64,000 bases of DNA from Flaccisagitta enflata. Its lineage: Eukaryota; Chaetognatha; Sagittoidea; Aphragmophora. The notes under the pieces were generated by a model. It saw only the letters and a program-made list of their open reading frames with translations, ran no database searches and had not been told where the DNA came from. A program made the position numbers and the translations under genes. Position 1 is the first letter of the stretch. Each line of letters opens with the position of its first letter. Where the stretch lies: the NCBI GenBank assembly GCA_965153355.1, contig OZ231127.1:69936001-70000000 (forward strand), given 5' to 3'. Below, one piece after another: positions 11,931 to 25,399 of this stretch.

Positions 11931-12489
11931 CCCCGGAGGGGCCGATGACCTATGATTCCACATAGGGCAATTTTCTCCGGTTTCTGTTTTCCGTCCGTCC
12001 CCCCCCTCCCCCAAGCCTCAAATAAAGCCTCTCAGACCCCAAATCAGGCCTTTTCGACTCCAAATCAGGCCTCTCAGACTCAAATTAGGCTCCCAGACCC
12101 CAAATCAGGCTTTTAGACTCAAATCAGGCCTCCAGACCCCAGATCAGGCCAGACCTCAGATCAGGCCAGACCCAAGATCAGGCTTCTCACTGGGTTAGGC
12201 CTCAGACCCATGTCAGGCTTTTCAGACCCCAAAATAACCTCACACCAAATAAGGCCTCACCCCAAACCAAGCTTCTCGCACCTCAAACCACGCCTCTCAC
12301 ACCCTAAATCAGACCCAGCCTAAAATCAGGCCTCTCAGCCCTCCAAACCAGCTTCTCACACCGGAAAAAATTGTCCTATGTGGAATCATAGGTCATTGGC
12401 CCCTCCGGGGCCGCTGCCCCTCTCATAATCTCATTTCCACATACACTAACTTAGGGGCATCGGGTACCGCTGACCATGTAACGCTTTTG
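11931..12489 (+). mobile_element. family C palindromic element with minisatellite core
   Basis: Left inverted repeat: GGGCAGCGGCCCCGGAGGGG then GATGACCTATGATTCCACAT. The core is about 21-bp units of AGGCCTCTCAGACCCCAAAT type (about 12010-12350). The inverted repeat returns as ATGTGGAATCATAGGTCATT and CCCCTCCGGGGCCGCTGCCC. A one-sided tail (TAACTTAGGGGCATCGGGTA) ends in CGCTTTTGC. A pyrimidine-rich stretch of about 37 bp (CCTTCCCACCCC, TTTCCCCGCCCTCTTTT) lies directly repeated on both sides. Confidence 0.87.
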
Positions 12490-12526
12490 CCTTCCCACCC
12501 CTCCCCCCTTTCCCCGCCCTCTTTTT

Positions 12527-13157
12527 CCCCCTCTCCCCGCTCCCACCTTCCCCCCTCACCCCTCCTTCGTTTTGTCGCCCACGCTTATTTGAGGATCGAG
12601 CAAATGAATGACCCGGTCCGCCGTAAACCAGCCAACGATGGCATAAATGATCTTCAACCGCAGTTTATACTTCAAATCACTCGTAATAAGTGTCTTCAGT
12701 TATATGAAAGAGAGAGAGAGATCGTTATTTTTTTTTTCCATCTTTTTCTTCTTTTCACAACTGAGTCCAATATCTTCGTTTTTGGAGGTGGGAGGATCGG
12801 GGTTAAATAGCTTTGCTAGTTAAGTTTGCATTTACATACGGTTGCTATTCTGCGCCAAATTCATTCCTTTACCTGCCCATTTTATGCTCGGCTCCTTGAC
12901 GCAAAAGACCTCCATGGGGATATTGTGCGATGATTATAATAAACCCAGAGAAACCCCGTGAACAAAACTGGCACCGCCCCTAAGTTTACGTAAAAATGGA
13001 CCGGAGCAGTAATCATTAAACAGTAAAGTTGTCAGAAGAAGTGGTGAAGAACCATTTGAACAAAGTTACCCTCGCACGATCTACTCGACGAACCACAGGC
13101 AACTACGCAAAAAAAAATATGGAGGCCTTATGGAGGGGCTATCGCGCGAATTCGAAA
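12527..13157. other. no gene recognised
   Basis: C-rich then mixed sequence. One 107-codon frame at 12487-12810 opens in the pyrimidine tract and lacks any recognisable domain. Confidence 0.4.
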
Positions 13158-13386
13158 AACAAGGTCGGATACACCGCCGATGAATAAACGCTTGGGGGTG
13201 GGCAGGAGCAGTGATGGAGGTTAGCAGGGGCAGTATGTGTCAGGGCGGGGGCTGTAATGTGGTGGAAGCAATGCCTAAGAATTACTATTACTATTTCAGT
13301 CGATTTCGCATCATCCAAAATCTCGCGTTACCAACATACCCACCTGGGGACACACCCTTTCATAGAGTCGCTTACCAAGCGACTAA
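13158..13386 (+). mobile_element. family A element lacking the GACC microsatellite
   Basis: Left end ACAAGGTCGGATACACCGCC, internal ACGCTTGGGGGTGGGCAGGA, and right hairpin AGTCGCTTACCAAGCGACT followed by AAG. The arms GTCGCTT and AAGCGAC pair perfectly, and the internal CGCTTGG matches the reverse complement of the right arm. The tetranucleotide tract is absent, so it is not essential to element identity. Confidence 0.8.
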
Positions 13387-13659
13387 GAAGCTACCAACTC
13401 ACTCCCATGTATTCTTTTTTTAAGTCTCTATGGGCAAATGAGTTCTAATTTACGATGGCAGCTGAGGCTCTGACCCGAGCGCCTCTTTGTGATCTTAATT
13501 TATGTTTATCGCGCCTTTTTCGTGATCTCAATTTATGTTTATTGCTTTTTTCAATTTAACCATTTCTGAAGAGAAAAAAACTCTTGAAAGAAATAAATCC
13601 AATTCTGTGGATTCCTCTTATTTCAATGTTTTAATTTAATTGTTTAAATGAGCTCGCTT

Positions 13660-13960
13660 CGAAGTATCTTTGATGCGAATTATCTGATTTTTTGTGTGTC
13701 ATTTGTGTTTTGTTTTTGTCATTTTGGCTTGTGTGTCATGCCTTGTTTTTCATCCGCATCATGTGTCATGTCTCGTGTCACACGAGTCGTGAGTCATTAT
13801 TAATGACTCAAAACAAATGACATACGAGACATTACGCATGACACAAGTGACTCATCAGTGTCATGTCACTCGTGTGACTCATATGACATATGATCACGTG
13901 AGTCATGTGTCTTGTGTCATTTGTGTTAGCGAAACTAACAAACCACGAACGAATTAAATC
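13660..13960. promoter_or_regulatory. cluster of AP-1-like TGASTCA motifs in a foldback-rich segment
   Basis: Perfect TGAGTCA/TGACTCA heptamers occur at 13790-13796, 13804-13810, 13848-13854, 13875-13881 and 13899-13905, among many GTGTCAT/ATGACAC repeats. AP-1 and other bZIP proteins bind this heptamer in animals and fungi. No adjacent gene is visible, so a role as an enhancer is inference; it may be a low-complexity foldback. Confidence 0.35.
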
Positions 13961-14289
13961 AGGGTTTTCATTAAAGTGATGTCCGCTGTAGTCAAGGTTC
14001 TGCTGCACTTTTATGTGATTACGAGAAACGTGATTGCGAGCGCAATTTCAACATGTCGATGACACAGGTCATAGACTCTCATTATTGTTTCCAAGACAAT
14101 GACCACCTCACGTAAATGTCACGGTTATGTTTGTTTCTTTCTTTTTTCAATGGATCATTAAAAACTGAAGTCATGGTAGGACAAATGGCTTACAGAGAAA
14201 ACCACACTTTCTAAAACAAGTATACATTGGCCCCTTACATATGCTTTAGGAACACTCCCCTTCCCCCTTTGCCGCCCATCAATCATTAC

Positions 14290-14403
14290 TTACCAGTCTT
14301 GTGTGTGTGGGCAGGAGCCGTTAAGGAGGTTTGTGACGGACCGACGGACCGACGGACCGACGGACCGACAAGCGGCTAAAAGAGTCGCCTAGCTCGACTA
14401 AAA
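14290..14403 (+). mobile_element. family A, right half
   Basis: Partial left segment (GTGTGGGCAGGAGC), four GACG/GACC repeats, ACAAGCGGCTAAAAGAG and a decayed hairpin AGTCGCCTAGCTCGACT followed by AAAAA. Confidence 0.82.
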
Positions 14404-14487
14404 ATCGTAAAATGCGAGTCTGTGTGACTCGTCAAGTCTGCAGACCAAAGAAACAAAAGGAATTCCCTTCACGTCACACAACTTCTG

Positions 14488-14490
<3 letters not shown>

Positions 14491-14538
<48 letters not shown>
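14491..14538. repeat. (CT)n microsatellite
   Basis: Pure CT of about 47 bp. Confidence 0.97.
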
Positions 14539-14541
<3 letters not shown>

Positions 14542-14737
14542 GTATTCTTTCCTGTCCTTTAAATTCACCCACTGCACTGTCTGATTTTTTTCCATCCCAC
14601 GAGAATCAAACGTTGTTCAATTTTCATTCCTGCCTTGTTCTTTTTTTTTTTTTCTTTTTTCTAGTCTTTTATTTCATTTTTTTTCACATCCCTTTATTTC
14701 CTTCCAATACCTCAAAAGAGACATACTGGAACAGACG

Positions 14738-14750
14738 TTATTGTTGTTGC

Positions 14751-14781
<31 letters not shown>

Positions 14782-14783
14782 GC

Positions 14784-14825
<42 letters not shown>

Positions 14826-14945
14826 ATAAGTTGCTGTTGTTAATGTGGGTTGCTGTTGTGCTGCTTATTGTTGTTGTTGTTGTTGCTGTTGCTGTGGCTG
14901 TCCAGGCTGTGGTGTGTTCGTGGTCAGGTTGTTGCTTGCCAAGGC

Positions 14946-14977
<32 letters not shown>

Positions 14978-15131
14978 ATGATGCTGCTGCTGCTGTTCGT
15001 TAATGTTGTTGCTGTTGTTGCGGTTGCTGCTGTTGCTGTTGCTGTTGTTGTTGTTGTTGTTGTTGTTGTTGCTGCTGTTGCTGTCGCTGTTGTTTCTTTG
15101 CTATTGCTGTTGCTGCTGCTGTTGTTGCTGC

Positions 15132-15188
<57 letters not shown>

Positions 15189-15200
15189 CGTCGTTGTTGT
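14738..15200. repeat. (GTT)n/(GCT)n triplet repeat block
   Basis: GTT with GCT interruptions over about 460 bp. Long frames on both strands (polyL/V/C or polyN/T) are translations of the triplet, including a 254-codon minus-strand frame. Confidence 0.96.
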
Positions 15201-15556
15201 TCCCCATGTTGTTTTCGATTCTATTGGTATTTGACATTGCTGCTGGACTCAAAGTGCCCCCCTCCTTTACCTTTTTTTCTGTGTTGGGTCTAAAAACCCA
15301 AACCGCATTTATTACGATTTTTATTATCATACTCATTGCCGTTTTTGTTGTTGCCTTGGGACCAAGTTTGCGCGAATGGAAGTTGGGAGTATTTGTTACT
15401 GTTTCTTTGTGTTTGTGTATAATTTGCAATGTAAACAAATGCTGACCAGGGTTCGTAGCTTTTGGGCAATGGGTTGAGAGTGGAATTGGTAAATAAAACG
15501 ATGCATGATTGTGTATGTAGAATCAAAATACCCTTACTGTATCATATCTTCCTTTT

Positions 15557-15640
15557 TAGGCGCGCCATAGCACCTCTATAAGAGGCTCTGTCTGTCGGTC
15601 GGTTGGTTGGTCGGTCGGTCGGTCACGTAACGCTCGAGTT
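15557..15640 (-). mobile_element. family A right-end fragment
   Basis: TTTAGGCGCGCCATAGCACC, TCTATAAGAGGCTCTGTC and a GTCGG/GTTGG microsatellite. The hairpin is degenerate and there is no left end. Confidence 0.7.
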
Positions 15641-15715
15641 GAAAATCTCTGAAAAAGGCGAAAATGATCGAAAATGATTTGGAAAAAACGCTAGAGCCAT
15701 TTCCTCATGACTGTC

Positions 15716-16388
15716 ATTCATTCATTCATTCATTCATTCATTCATTCATTCATTCATTCATTCATTCATTCATTCATCATATTTTTCTACGGTTAAGTCA
15801 CTTAAAAATTCATATTTTTCATAGATCATGTTACTTGTCATTCATTCACTCCTTTATTTATTCATTCATTCATTCATTCATTCATTCATTCATTCATTCA
15901 TTTCATTCATCATATTTTTCTACGGTTAAGCCACTTCAAAACTCATCTTTTTCATACATCATGTTACTTATCATTCATTCATTCATTCATTCATTCATTC
16001 ATTCATTCATTCATTCATTCCTATTCATTCATTCCTATTCATTCATTCATATTCATTCATTCATATATATTCATTCATTCATATTCATTCATTCATTCAT
16101 ATTCATATTCACATTCATTCATTCATTCATTCATATTCATATTCATTCATATTCATATTCATTCATATACATTGATATTCATATTCATTCATATTCATAT
16201 TCATATTCATTCATATTTATATTCATTCATTTATATTCATTCATTCATTTATATTCATTCATTCATTTATATTCATTCATTCATTTACATTCATTCATTC
16301 ATTTTTATTCATTCATTTATATTCATATTCATATTCATTCATATTCATTTATTCATATTCATTCATTCATATTCATATTCATTCATTC
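15716..16388. repeat. (ATTC)n array with ATATTC variants
   Basis: Three blocks of pure ATTC separated by two copies of a spacer around TTTTTCTACGGTTAAG (about 15780 and 15915), then a mosaic of ATTC and ATATTC. The repeated spacer shows that block plus spacer was duplicated as a unit. Confidence 0.95.
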
Positions 16389-16389
16389 A

Positions 16390-16575
16390 GGGATTCGGGA
16401 AAGGTCTGATAGAGCTCGGGAAAGGTCTGATAGAGCTCGGGATAGGTCTGATGGAGCTAGAGATAGCTATGGATTAATTACGCCTGGCGGGATAGGTCTG
16501 ATAGAGCTAGAAATGGTCTGATAGAGCTAGGGATAGGTCTGATGGAGCTAGGGATAGCTATGAATTAATAACGCT
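16390..16575. repeat. minisatellite of about 24 bp (GGTCTGATAGAGCT core)
   Basis: GGTCTGATAGAGCTCGGGAA recurs several times, and a larger duplication includes GATAGCTATGRATTAATWAC twice. Confidence 0.85.
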
Positions 16576-16581
16576 CGGCGC

Positions 16582-16612
16582 ACCGTCTTGGCCCGTGTAT
16601 CCGGCCTTGTTA
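16582..16612 (-). mobile_element. family A left-end fragment
   Basis: GTCTTGGCCCGTGTATCCGG followed by CCTTGTTACC matches only the outer left end. Confidence 0.65.
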
Positions 16613-17102
16613 CCAAACTAAACATTTTTCTGATTCCTCATACATTTTCCTTTTTTTTTTCTTCTTCTTCTTCTTCTTTTTTTTTTCTTTTCTTTTTTTT
16701 TTTTTTTTTGCATTTCAAAGAGTTTAATTTTTTTCCAAACAAACCCTCACCGCTCCTTCCACCTTTTTTTATCTGTAAAAAGTGACGAAAAAAAGAGTTT
16801 AAACGGTCTACGGTTATGGTAGTTTGTCTTGACTTAAATTGCCAATTTCATTTTGTTTAAATACTTCAATGCCAAAGAGGAAAAAAAATTTCTATACCAC
16901 CCGACATTTTGATTCCAGCGCCTCGTAAAATAAGGTCTAACAGCGGGAAAACAGCCTATATTTGTGGAGGCAAAAACCTTGCTCTTTATCCGTCTTTCTT
17001 TTTCGTTTTATCATCCAAACACTCACTAAAGAATTGGACATGACCTCCAATCCTGAAAAACAGAAAACTCCCCGCAAAAGTCACCTCCTATGCAGTTTCA
17101 TG

Positions 17103-17772
<670 letters not shown>

Positions 17773-18107
17773 GTTCTTATCAATATTTAACATTTTTTTC
17801 CAGCAGACTTTCTGGGACCATCTTCATAGTTCTGCTTCCCTTTCTTTGCCCATCTCATCTTCATTTTCATCTTCATCTTCATGTTTATGTTCATTCCCTT
17901 TTCCATCGTTTCTCCCATTTTCCATTTGACTCTTATTTACCCCCTTTTTGTTTCCCCTTTCTCTTTTCCCAAAGTCTTGTTTGTGTACTTCTTAACTTTG
18001 GTGAGCGCTGCGTTTATTTCTGTCAGTGTCATTTATCCTCTCTTAGCTTTTCTCTGTCACATTGGCATCTTGATCTTTTTTCTCTTTACTCTCCCTATCT
18101 CGCCTTC

Positions 18108-18657
<550 letters not shown>

Positions 18658-19014
18658 CACATTGGCATCTTGATCACTTTCTCTTTCTGTTTCATTCTTT
18701 CTTCTTTTTTGCCATCAAGTGTGGAAACGATTTTTTTTTTTCGTTTTGTTTCTTTTTCTTTTGACTTTTTCTTCAAGTCTATCATTCTTCAACTCTTTTT
18801 CATTCTTTTACTTCACTTTCCCTCTGCATTTACTCACTGTTCCTCTGCATGTATCAAGTCTTATGTATATCTGTTAGTATCTGTTAGTATCTATTTTTCT
18901 CTTCTTGACTCTGCCATTCCTCATCTGCCTTTGTCTCCTTCTGTCTCTTTATCTCAGTCTTTCCATCCACCCTACCTACCGTCCGTCCGTCTATCTATCT
19001 GTCTGTCTGTCTGA

Positions 19015-19017
<3 letters not shown>

Positions 19018-19097
<80 letters not shown>
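19018..19097. repeat. (CT)n preceded by a short CTGT run
   Basis: About 80 bp of CT, preceded at 18990-19012 by CTAT/CTGT tetramers. Confidence 0.96.
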
Positions 19098-19100
<3 letters not shown>

Positions 19101-19439
19101 TCTTTCGCTTTTTTTTTTCAATTTCTTCCCACACACCGTTAACTGTTCTTCCTCCGTATTCATTTTACCATTAGTGGAAGGTGTTTCTTTCCAAACTTTT
19201 GTTACTACTTGTTTCTTTTTTCTTTTCCCTTTCTCCTCTACTTCTTCACTTGTCTTAAGTTGTCATGGCTCCCTTTCTTCTTTTCTCTTTGGTTTTGTCC
19301 TACTTGTCATCTCATTTTCAAAAGACTTTCTAACTTACATATGTATGTCATTTCCACCATTAGTTTTCCCCTTCATACTAAGATTTGTCTTCGTGTTTCT
19401 TTTTATCTCTTAATCAAATAAATATTCAATTCAACTAAT

Positions 19440-19775
19440 TTACTCATTCATCGATTTTTTTGCTGAGTTATTCATTTATTCATTTTTTTTTTCATTCATT
19501 GATTTATTCATTCATTTTTTTCATCAATCTTTTCCTTCATTTATATTTTTTCAATCATTAACTAGCTCATTCATTCACGGATTTTTCTGCTCATTTTTTT
19601 CTTCATTCATTCATTAATTCCTTCATTCATTCATTCATTCATTCACTCATTAATTCATTCATTCATTCATTCATTCATTCATTCATTCATTCATTCATCC
19701 ATTCATTTTTTCATGAAGTTCATGAAATTCATGGAATTTATGAAATTGATGAAATTCCCGAAATTCTAAAAATTC
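19440..19775. repeat. degenerate then pure (ATTC)n, ending in ATGAAATTC repeats
   Basis: CATT-type repeats with decay at the left, pure ATTC at about 19620-19700, and a 9-bp ATGAAATTC-like repeat at 19720-19775. Confidence 0.9.
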
Positions 19776-19779
19776 ATAT

Positions 19780-20330
19780 GCATAAGATTCATTCATTCGT
19801 CCCTTCATTAGAAAGATTTTTAACTGTACTAACAATCGTCATATCCGTTGAACTCCTCATTTAGGTAATTGTGATAAAAGCCGCGCCCACGCAGTTAGAA
19901 TATCGACGTCAATGCCATGAAAGATACTTTTGACAGCAATTATCGATATCAAGGACTTGAGAGGGCGTAGGCCGCATAGTAGTCATCCATGCTGTTGACA
20001 GCCATTATCAACGTTATAAGAATGAGTAGGCGCGCAGAAAGAAAGGAAACTGAAAATGCCAAATAACAAACCCTTGTTTCCTTCTTCAAAACTCGTAGGT
20101 TAAACACTCGTCATTCACATATTGTATTTTCTTTACAAATTTTTGGGTTTTTTTTTCGTGTATGAAATTTTCCTTCATGTACGAAAGTTTGTTTTTTTTA
20201 CAATCTAATCCCATATTTTACTATGTTCGATGTTTCTCTTGTGCTGTTTTTGCTTTTGTTTTCGTCGATGAACAGTTATAAAATTTATTGTCACCATTTT
20301 TCGCTCCGTGGGGAAATAAAGAATTAACGG
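19780..20330. other. no gene recognised
   Basis: AT-rich unique sequence without a supported frame or element end. Confidence 0.4.
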
Positions 20331-20433
20331 TAGAAAGAAAACATGAGAGAGAGATGCAAACAAAATAGAAAAGAGAGAAAGATTGTATGAGAGGAAGAAA
20401 GAAAAAAGAAAAAAAAAGAATCATGAAAAAAGA

Positions 20434-20785
<352 letters not shown>

Positions 20786-20971
20786 AATACTGAATAACTT
20801 TCTTTGAGGCCATGTAAACCGCAAAATCTGCAGCTGGAAGCGAAAGATTGATAAACTTGATGAGTGTTTTAGGGATGTTTCAATTTCGGAGGATATCGCA
20901 ATATGTCATATCTTACGCCTGATAGTGGGCTATTGTCAGTTGCGTGCAATTCGACTGAGACATTGTTGACA

Positions 20972-20974
20972 TGG

Positions 20975-21061
<87 letters not shown>

Positions 21062-21062
21062 T
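20972..21062. repeat. (TTG)n microsatellite
   Basis: About 90 bp of pure TTG followed by TTTTG variants. Confidence 0.97.
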
Positions 21063-21206
21063 TGTTGTTGTTGTTTTTGTTGTTGTTTTGTTATTGTTTT
21101 TGTTGTATCAAGCCTTATGTCGGTAGAAAATTGGAGAAAAACACTTTTTTTGCATTCATGAATCCAGAATATTTTGTTGCAAATCACATTGCCAATGGAA
21201 TGAAGA

Positions 21207-21380
21207 AACATGTGACGCGGGCGGACGGGTGGGCAGGGGCATCCAACCCCCATCCACACACTAACATATACAGAAAGTATCTAAAATGCTCGTTTCTCAA
21301 CTTTTCGACTCAATCACCAACGGACAAACGGATGGACAGACGGACAAAGCCTCTTATAGAGTTGCGTGTCCGCAACTAAA
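21207..21380 (+). mobile_element. family A element (GTTGCG subfamily)
   Basis: Decayed left end GTGACGCGGGCGGACGGGTG, then GGGCAGGGGCATCC, a short GACG/GACA tract, ACAAAGCCTCTTATAGAG and hairpin AGTTGCGTGTCCGCAACT followed by AAAAATG. It has the same right-end type as copies at 46425, 57668 and 61026. Confidence 0.85.
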
Positions 21381-21487
21381 AATGTATATATAACATGGCC
21401 CTCTGCTCTTTGCCTTTGGGCCATAATCCTTCTTAGATCACTTATGCATCGCGTGAAGAAATTGAACAAATTCACTTTAGCCTCACG

Positions 21488-23085
21488 CTCTCCTTCCTTT
21501 GATTGACTCTTATTTCTCCTTCCTTTGAATGACTCTTATGTCTCCATCCTTTGAATGACTCTTATGTCTCCATCCTTTGAATGACTCTCACGTCTCCTTC
21601 CTTTGAATGACTTTTACGTCTCCTTCTTTTGAATGACTCCTATTTCTCCTTCCTTTGAATGACTCTTATGTCTACTTCCTTTAAATAACTCTTATGTCTC
21701 CTTCCTTTGAATGACTGTGCCGTAAATACGCTCGTAGGCTTACTTTCTCTCAGTAGTTAGTCTAGCGTCGGTAGATCGTTTCTAGCATTTATTTAATTCT
21801 TTCTACTTTTTTGTATGAATTGATACTCATCTCGGAACGGACCCGATCATTTGGTGAGCGATCTACGATGATAACGATGATTGTTTGTAATGAATACAGA
21901 AATGATAATGAAAATTGTCACAAATATGATACAATACAGTCACAGTTCGATCCAATGGAAAGAACTTGTTGTCATATCGCGCCGTTCCGAAGATAGCACC
22001 CTGTCGCGGGGGATAATTACGCGACAATGACTCTTATGTCTCCTTGCTTTGATTGACTCTTATTTCTCCTTCCTTTGAATGACTCTTATGTCTACTACCT
22101 TTGATTGACTCACATGTCTCCTTCCTTTGAATGACTCTTATGTCAGCTTCCTTTGAATGACTCCTATCTCTCCTTCCTTTGAATGACTCTTATGTCTACT
22201 TCCTTTAAATAACTCTTATGTCTCCTTCCTTTGAATGACTCTCATGTCTCCTTCCTTTGAATGACTCTTATGTCTCCTTCCTTTGAATGACTGTTATGTC
22301 TCCTTCCTTTGAATGACTCTTATGTCTACTGCCTTTGATTGACTCTTATGTCTCCTTTCTTTGAATGACTCTCATTTCTCCCTCCTTTTAATGACTCTTA
22401 TGTCTACTGCTTTTGAATGACTCTTATGTCTCCTTCCTTTGAATGCCTTTTATGTCTACGTCCTTTGAATAACTCTTATGTCTCCTTCCTTTGAATGACT
22501 CTTATGTCTCCTTCCTTTGAATGACTCTTATGTCTTCTTCCTTTGAATGACTTTCATGTATCCTTTGAATGACTCTTATTTCTCCTTCCTTTGAATGACT
22601 CTCATGTCTACTTCCTTTGAATTACTCTTACGTCTCCTTCCTTTGAATGACTCTCATGTCTCCTTCCTTTGAATGACTCTTATGTCTCCTTCCTTTGAAT
22701 GACTCTCATGTCTCCTTCCTTTGAATGACTCTCATGTCTCCTTCCTTTGAATGACTCCTATCTCTCCTTTCTCTGAATGACTCTTATGTCTACTGCCTTT
22801 GATTGACTCTTATGTCTCCTTCCTTTGAATGACTCTTATGTCTCCTTCCTTTGAATGACTCTCATGTCTCCCTCCTTTGAATGACTCTTATGTCTCCTTC
22901 CTTTGAATGACTCTCATGTCTCCTTCCTTTGAATGACTCTTTTTTTTTCCTTTGTTTGAATGACTCTTATGTCTACTGCCTTTGATTGACTCTTATGTCT
23001 CCTTCCTTTGAATGACTCTTATGTCTCCTTCCTTTGAATGACTCACATGTCTCCTTCCTATGAATGACTCTTATGTCTCCACGTC
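21488..23085. repeat. 26-bp minisatellite array
   Basis: The unit is CTCTTATGTCTCCTTCCTTT plus GAATGA, repeated across about 1.3 kb with single-base variants (CTCATGTC, CTACTGCC). It is interrupted by a solo LTR at 21716-22026. Confidence 0.96.
21716..22026. mobile_element. probable solo LTR with 5-bp target duplication
   Basis: The 311-bp insertion begins TGTGCCGTAAATACG and ends ATTACGCGACA, so it has TG...CA ends and imperfect terminal inverted repeats (TGT..CGTAA). ATGAC flanks both sides (21711-21715 and 22027-22031) and occurs in every uninterrupted array unit, giving an exact empty site. TG...CA ends with a 5-bp duplication are the classic signature of an integrase-inserted LTR retroelement. 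No internal region or second LTR is present. A 61-codon frame inside has no recognisable domain. Confidence 0.78.
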
Positions 23086-23288
23086 TCCAAAGTCACACTC
23101 ATTGCATCTCACCTCATCTATTCTGCATTTTAATTAACTATCTTCGGCCCGTCAGATTTCCATTTTCATGCAAGAATCATTAGATACATTCTTGAATTTG
23201 AAAAGACTTCAGATTTATTTCAATTTTGTGAAACTGACAGAAGAATAATTCAGGAATGGACTGTGACGAAGGAAACAAACACAAACAA

Positions 23289-23289
<1 letters not shown>

Positions 23290-23325
<36 letters not shown>
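23290..23325. repeat. (GA)n microsatellite
   Basis: Pure GA of about 35 bp. Confidence 0.95.
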
Positions 23326-23327
<2 letters not shown>

Positions 23328-23525
23328 TGGAGAAGTGGAGAAAGACCGTGGAAGACAGAAAAAGAAATACAACAAAAAACAGAAAAAGATCAGAGAATGT
23401 GGGGAAAAAGCAATGAGGCGGGGGGGGGGTATTAATGCAGATGTCTCTGACTCTGGATTGAGGAGATGCCGGAAGGGGGAAAAAGAAGATGAAAAAAGGC
23501 GAACAAATGCAAAAATAAAAAGTTT

Positions 23526-23809
<284 letters not shown>

Positions 23810-23944
23810 CAAAGTCGGAAGTCGAAAACCGCAAAAGAAGCAAAAAGAGTCAAAGAGAAGCGAAAGTCGTGGAATTTTGCAGCGCCTCTGTGATCGTTGT
23901 TAGCACCAAAGTGTCCGCGTGGTGGCGGAAGGGATTCTTGATGC

Positions 23945-23990
23945 GGATGACGACGACGACGACGACGACGACGATGTCGACGAAGATGTC

Positions 23991-24043
<53 letters not shown>

Positions 24044-24050
24044 CGACGAC
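23945..24050. repeat. (GAC)n/(GATGAC)n tract
   Basis: GAC triplets, then about ten GATGAC hexamers, then GAC. D/T/M frames are artefacts. Confidence 0.95.
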
Positions 24051-24060
24051 ACAGGTCAAC

Positions 24061-24246
24061 ATCAAGGCACGGCAACCTTTGTCGCTTGCGGATGGGCAGG
24101 GGCATGTAGGAGATTAATCAGGCACGACGACGACGATGACGCGAAAATGCTTAATCGGTCAATGTAAAAGACGAACGGATGAACCAATGAACGGACCGTC
24201 GGACCGGTCGAAAAGTGGCTAACAGAGTCGCGTAGCAAGCGACTAA
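24061..24246 (+). mobile_element. family A element (GTCGCTTGC subfamily)
   Basis: Left end ATCAAGGCACGGCAACCTTT, then GTCGCTTGCGGATGGGCAGG, an interior with GAC triplets and GAACGGA-type repeats, CTAACAGAG and hairpin AGTCGCGTAGCAAGCGACT followed by AAAAAA. The internal GTCGCTTGC is the exact reverse complement of the hairpin right arm GCAAGCGAC, not a copy of the left arm. Confidence 0.87.
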
Positions 24247-24596
24247 AAAAGAATGATTGCCTGGGTTTTTTTAATTCATCTCAGGATATACACATACACT
24301 TTATCAAACCATGACGAAGATGACATTGTCCACAAGAGAAGCAATGACGTCCATGATAATGACAATTACGAAGACGAGAGCGACAAAAAAAGACGATGAT
24401 GACAGCGACGACGAAAACCAGGACGACGACAAGGATGTCGACATATAGGAAAATAGGAAATAAGAAATGTTTGCTCGGGAAGGGTTTCACATTCGACGTT
24501 AGATGTTTTGATTTGCCTTTTGTGCCTTTTTGCGGTTAAGGCGGCTGTCAGCTATTTGATCTAAGGCTAAGACGGCACCCAAGTCGGCGACAATGA

Positions 24597-25376
<780 letters not shown>

Positions 25377-25399
25377 ATTTTACGTCCTTCAAAATTCAC

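Noticed and set aside
14674-15438. Asparagine/threonine-rich 254-codon frame
   Set aside because: Translation of GTT/GCT triplets on the opposite strand; overlapping frames in other phases are equally long.
20903-21379. 158-codon frame with a leucine run
   Set aside because: The leucine run is the TTG microsatellite and the C-terminal part is family A sequence.
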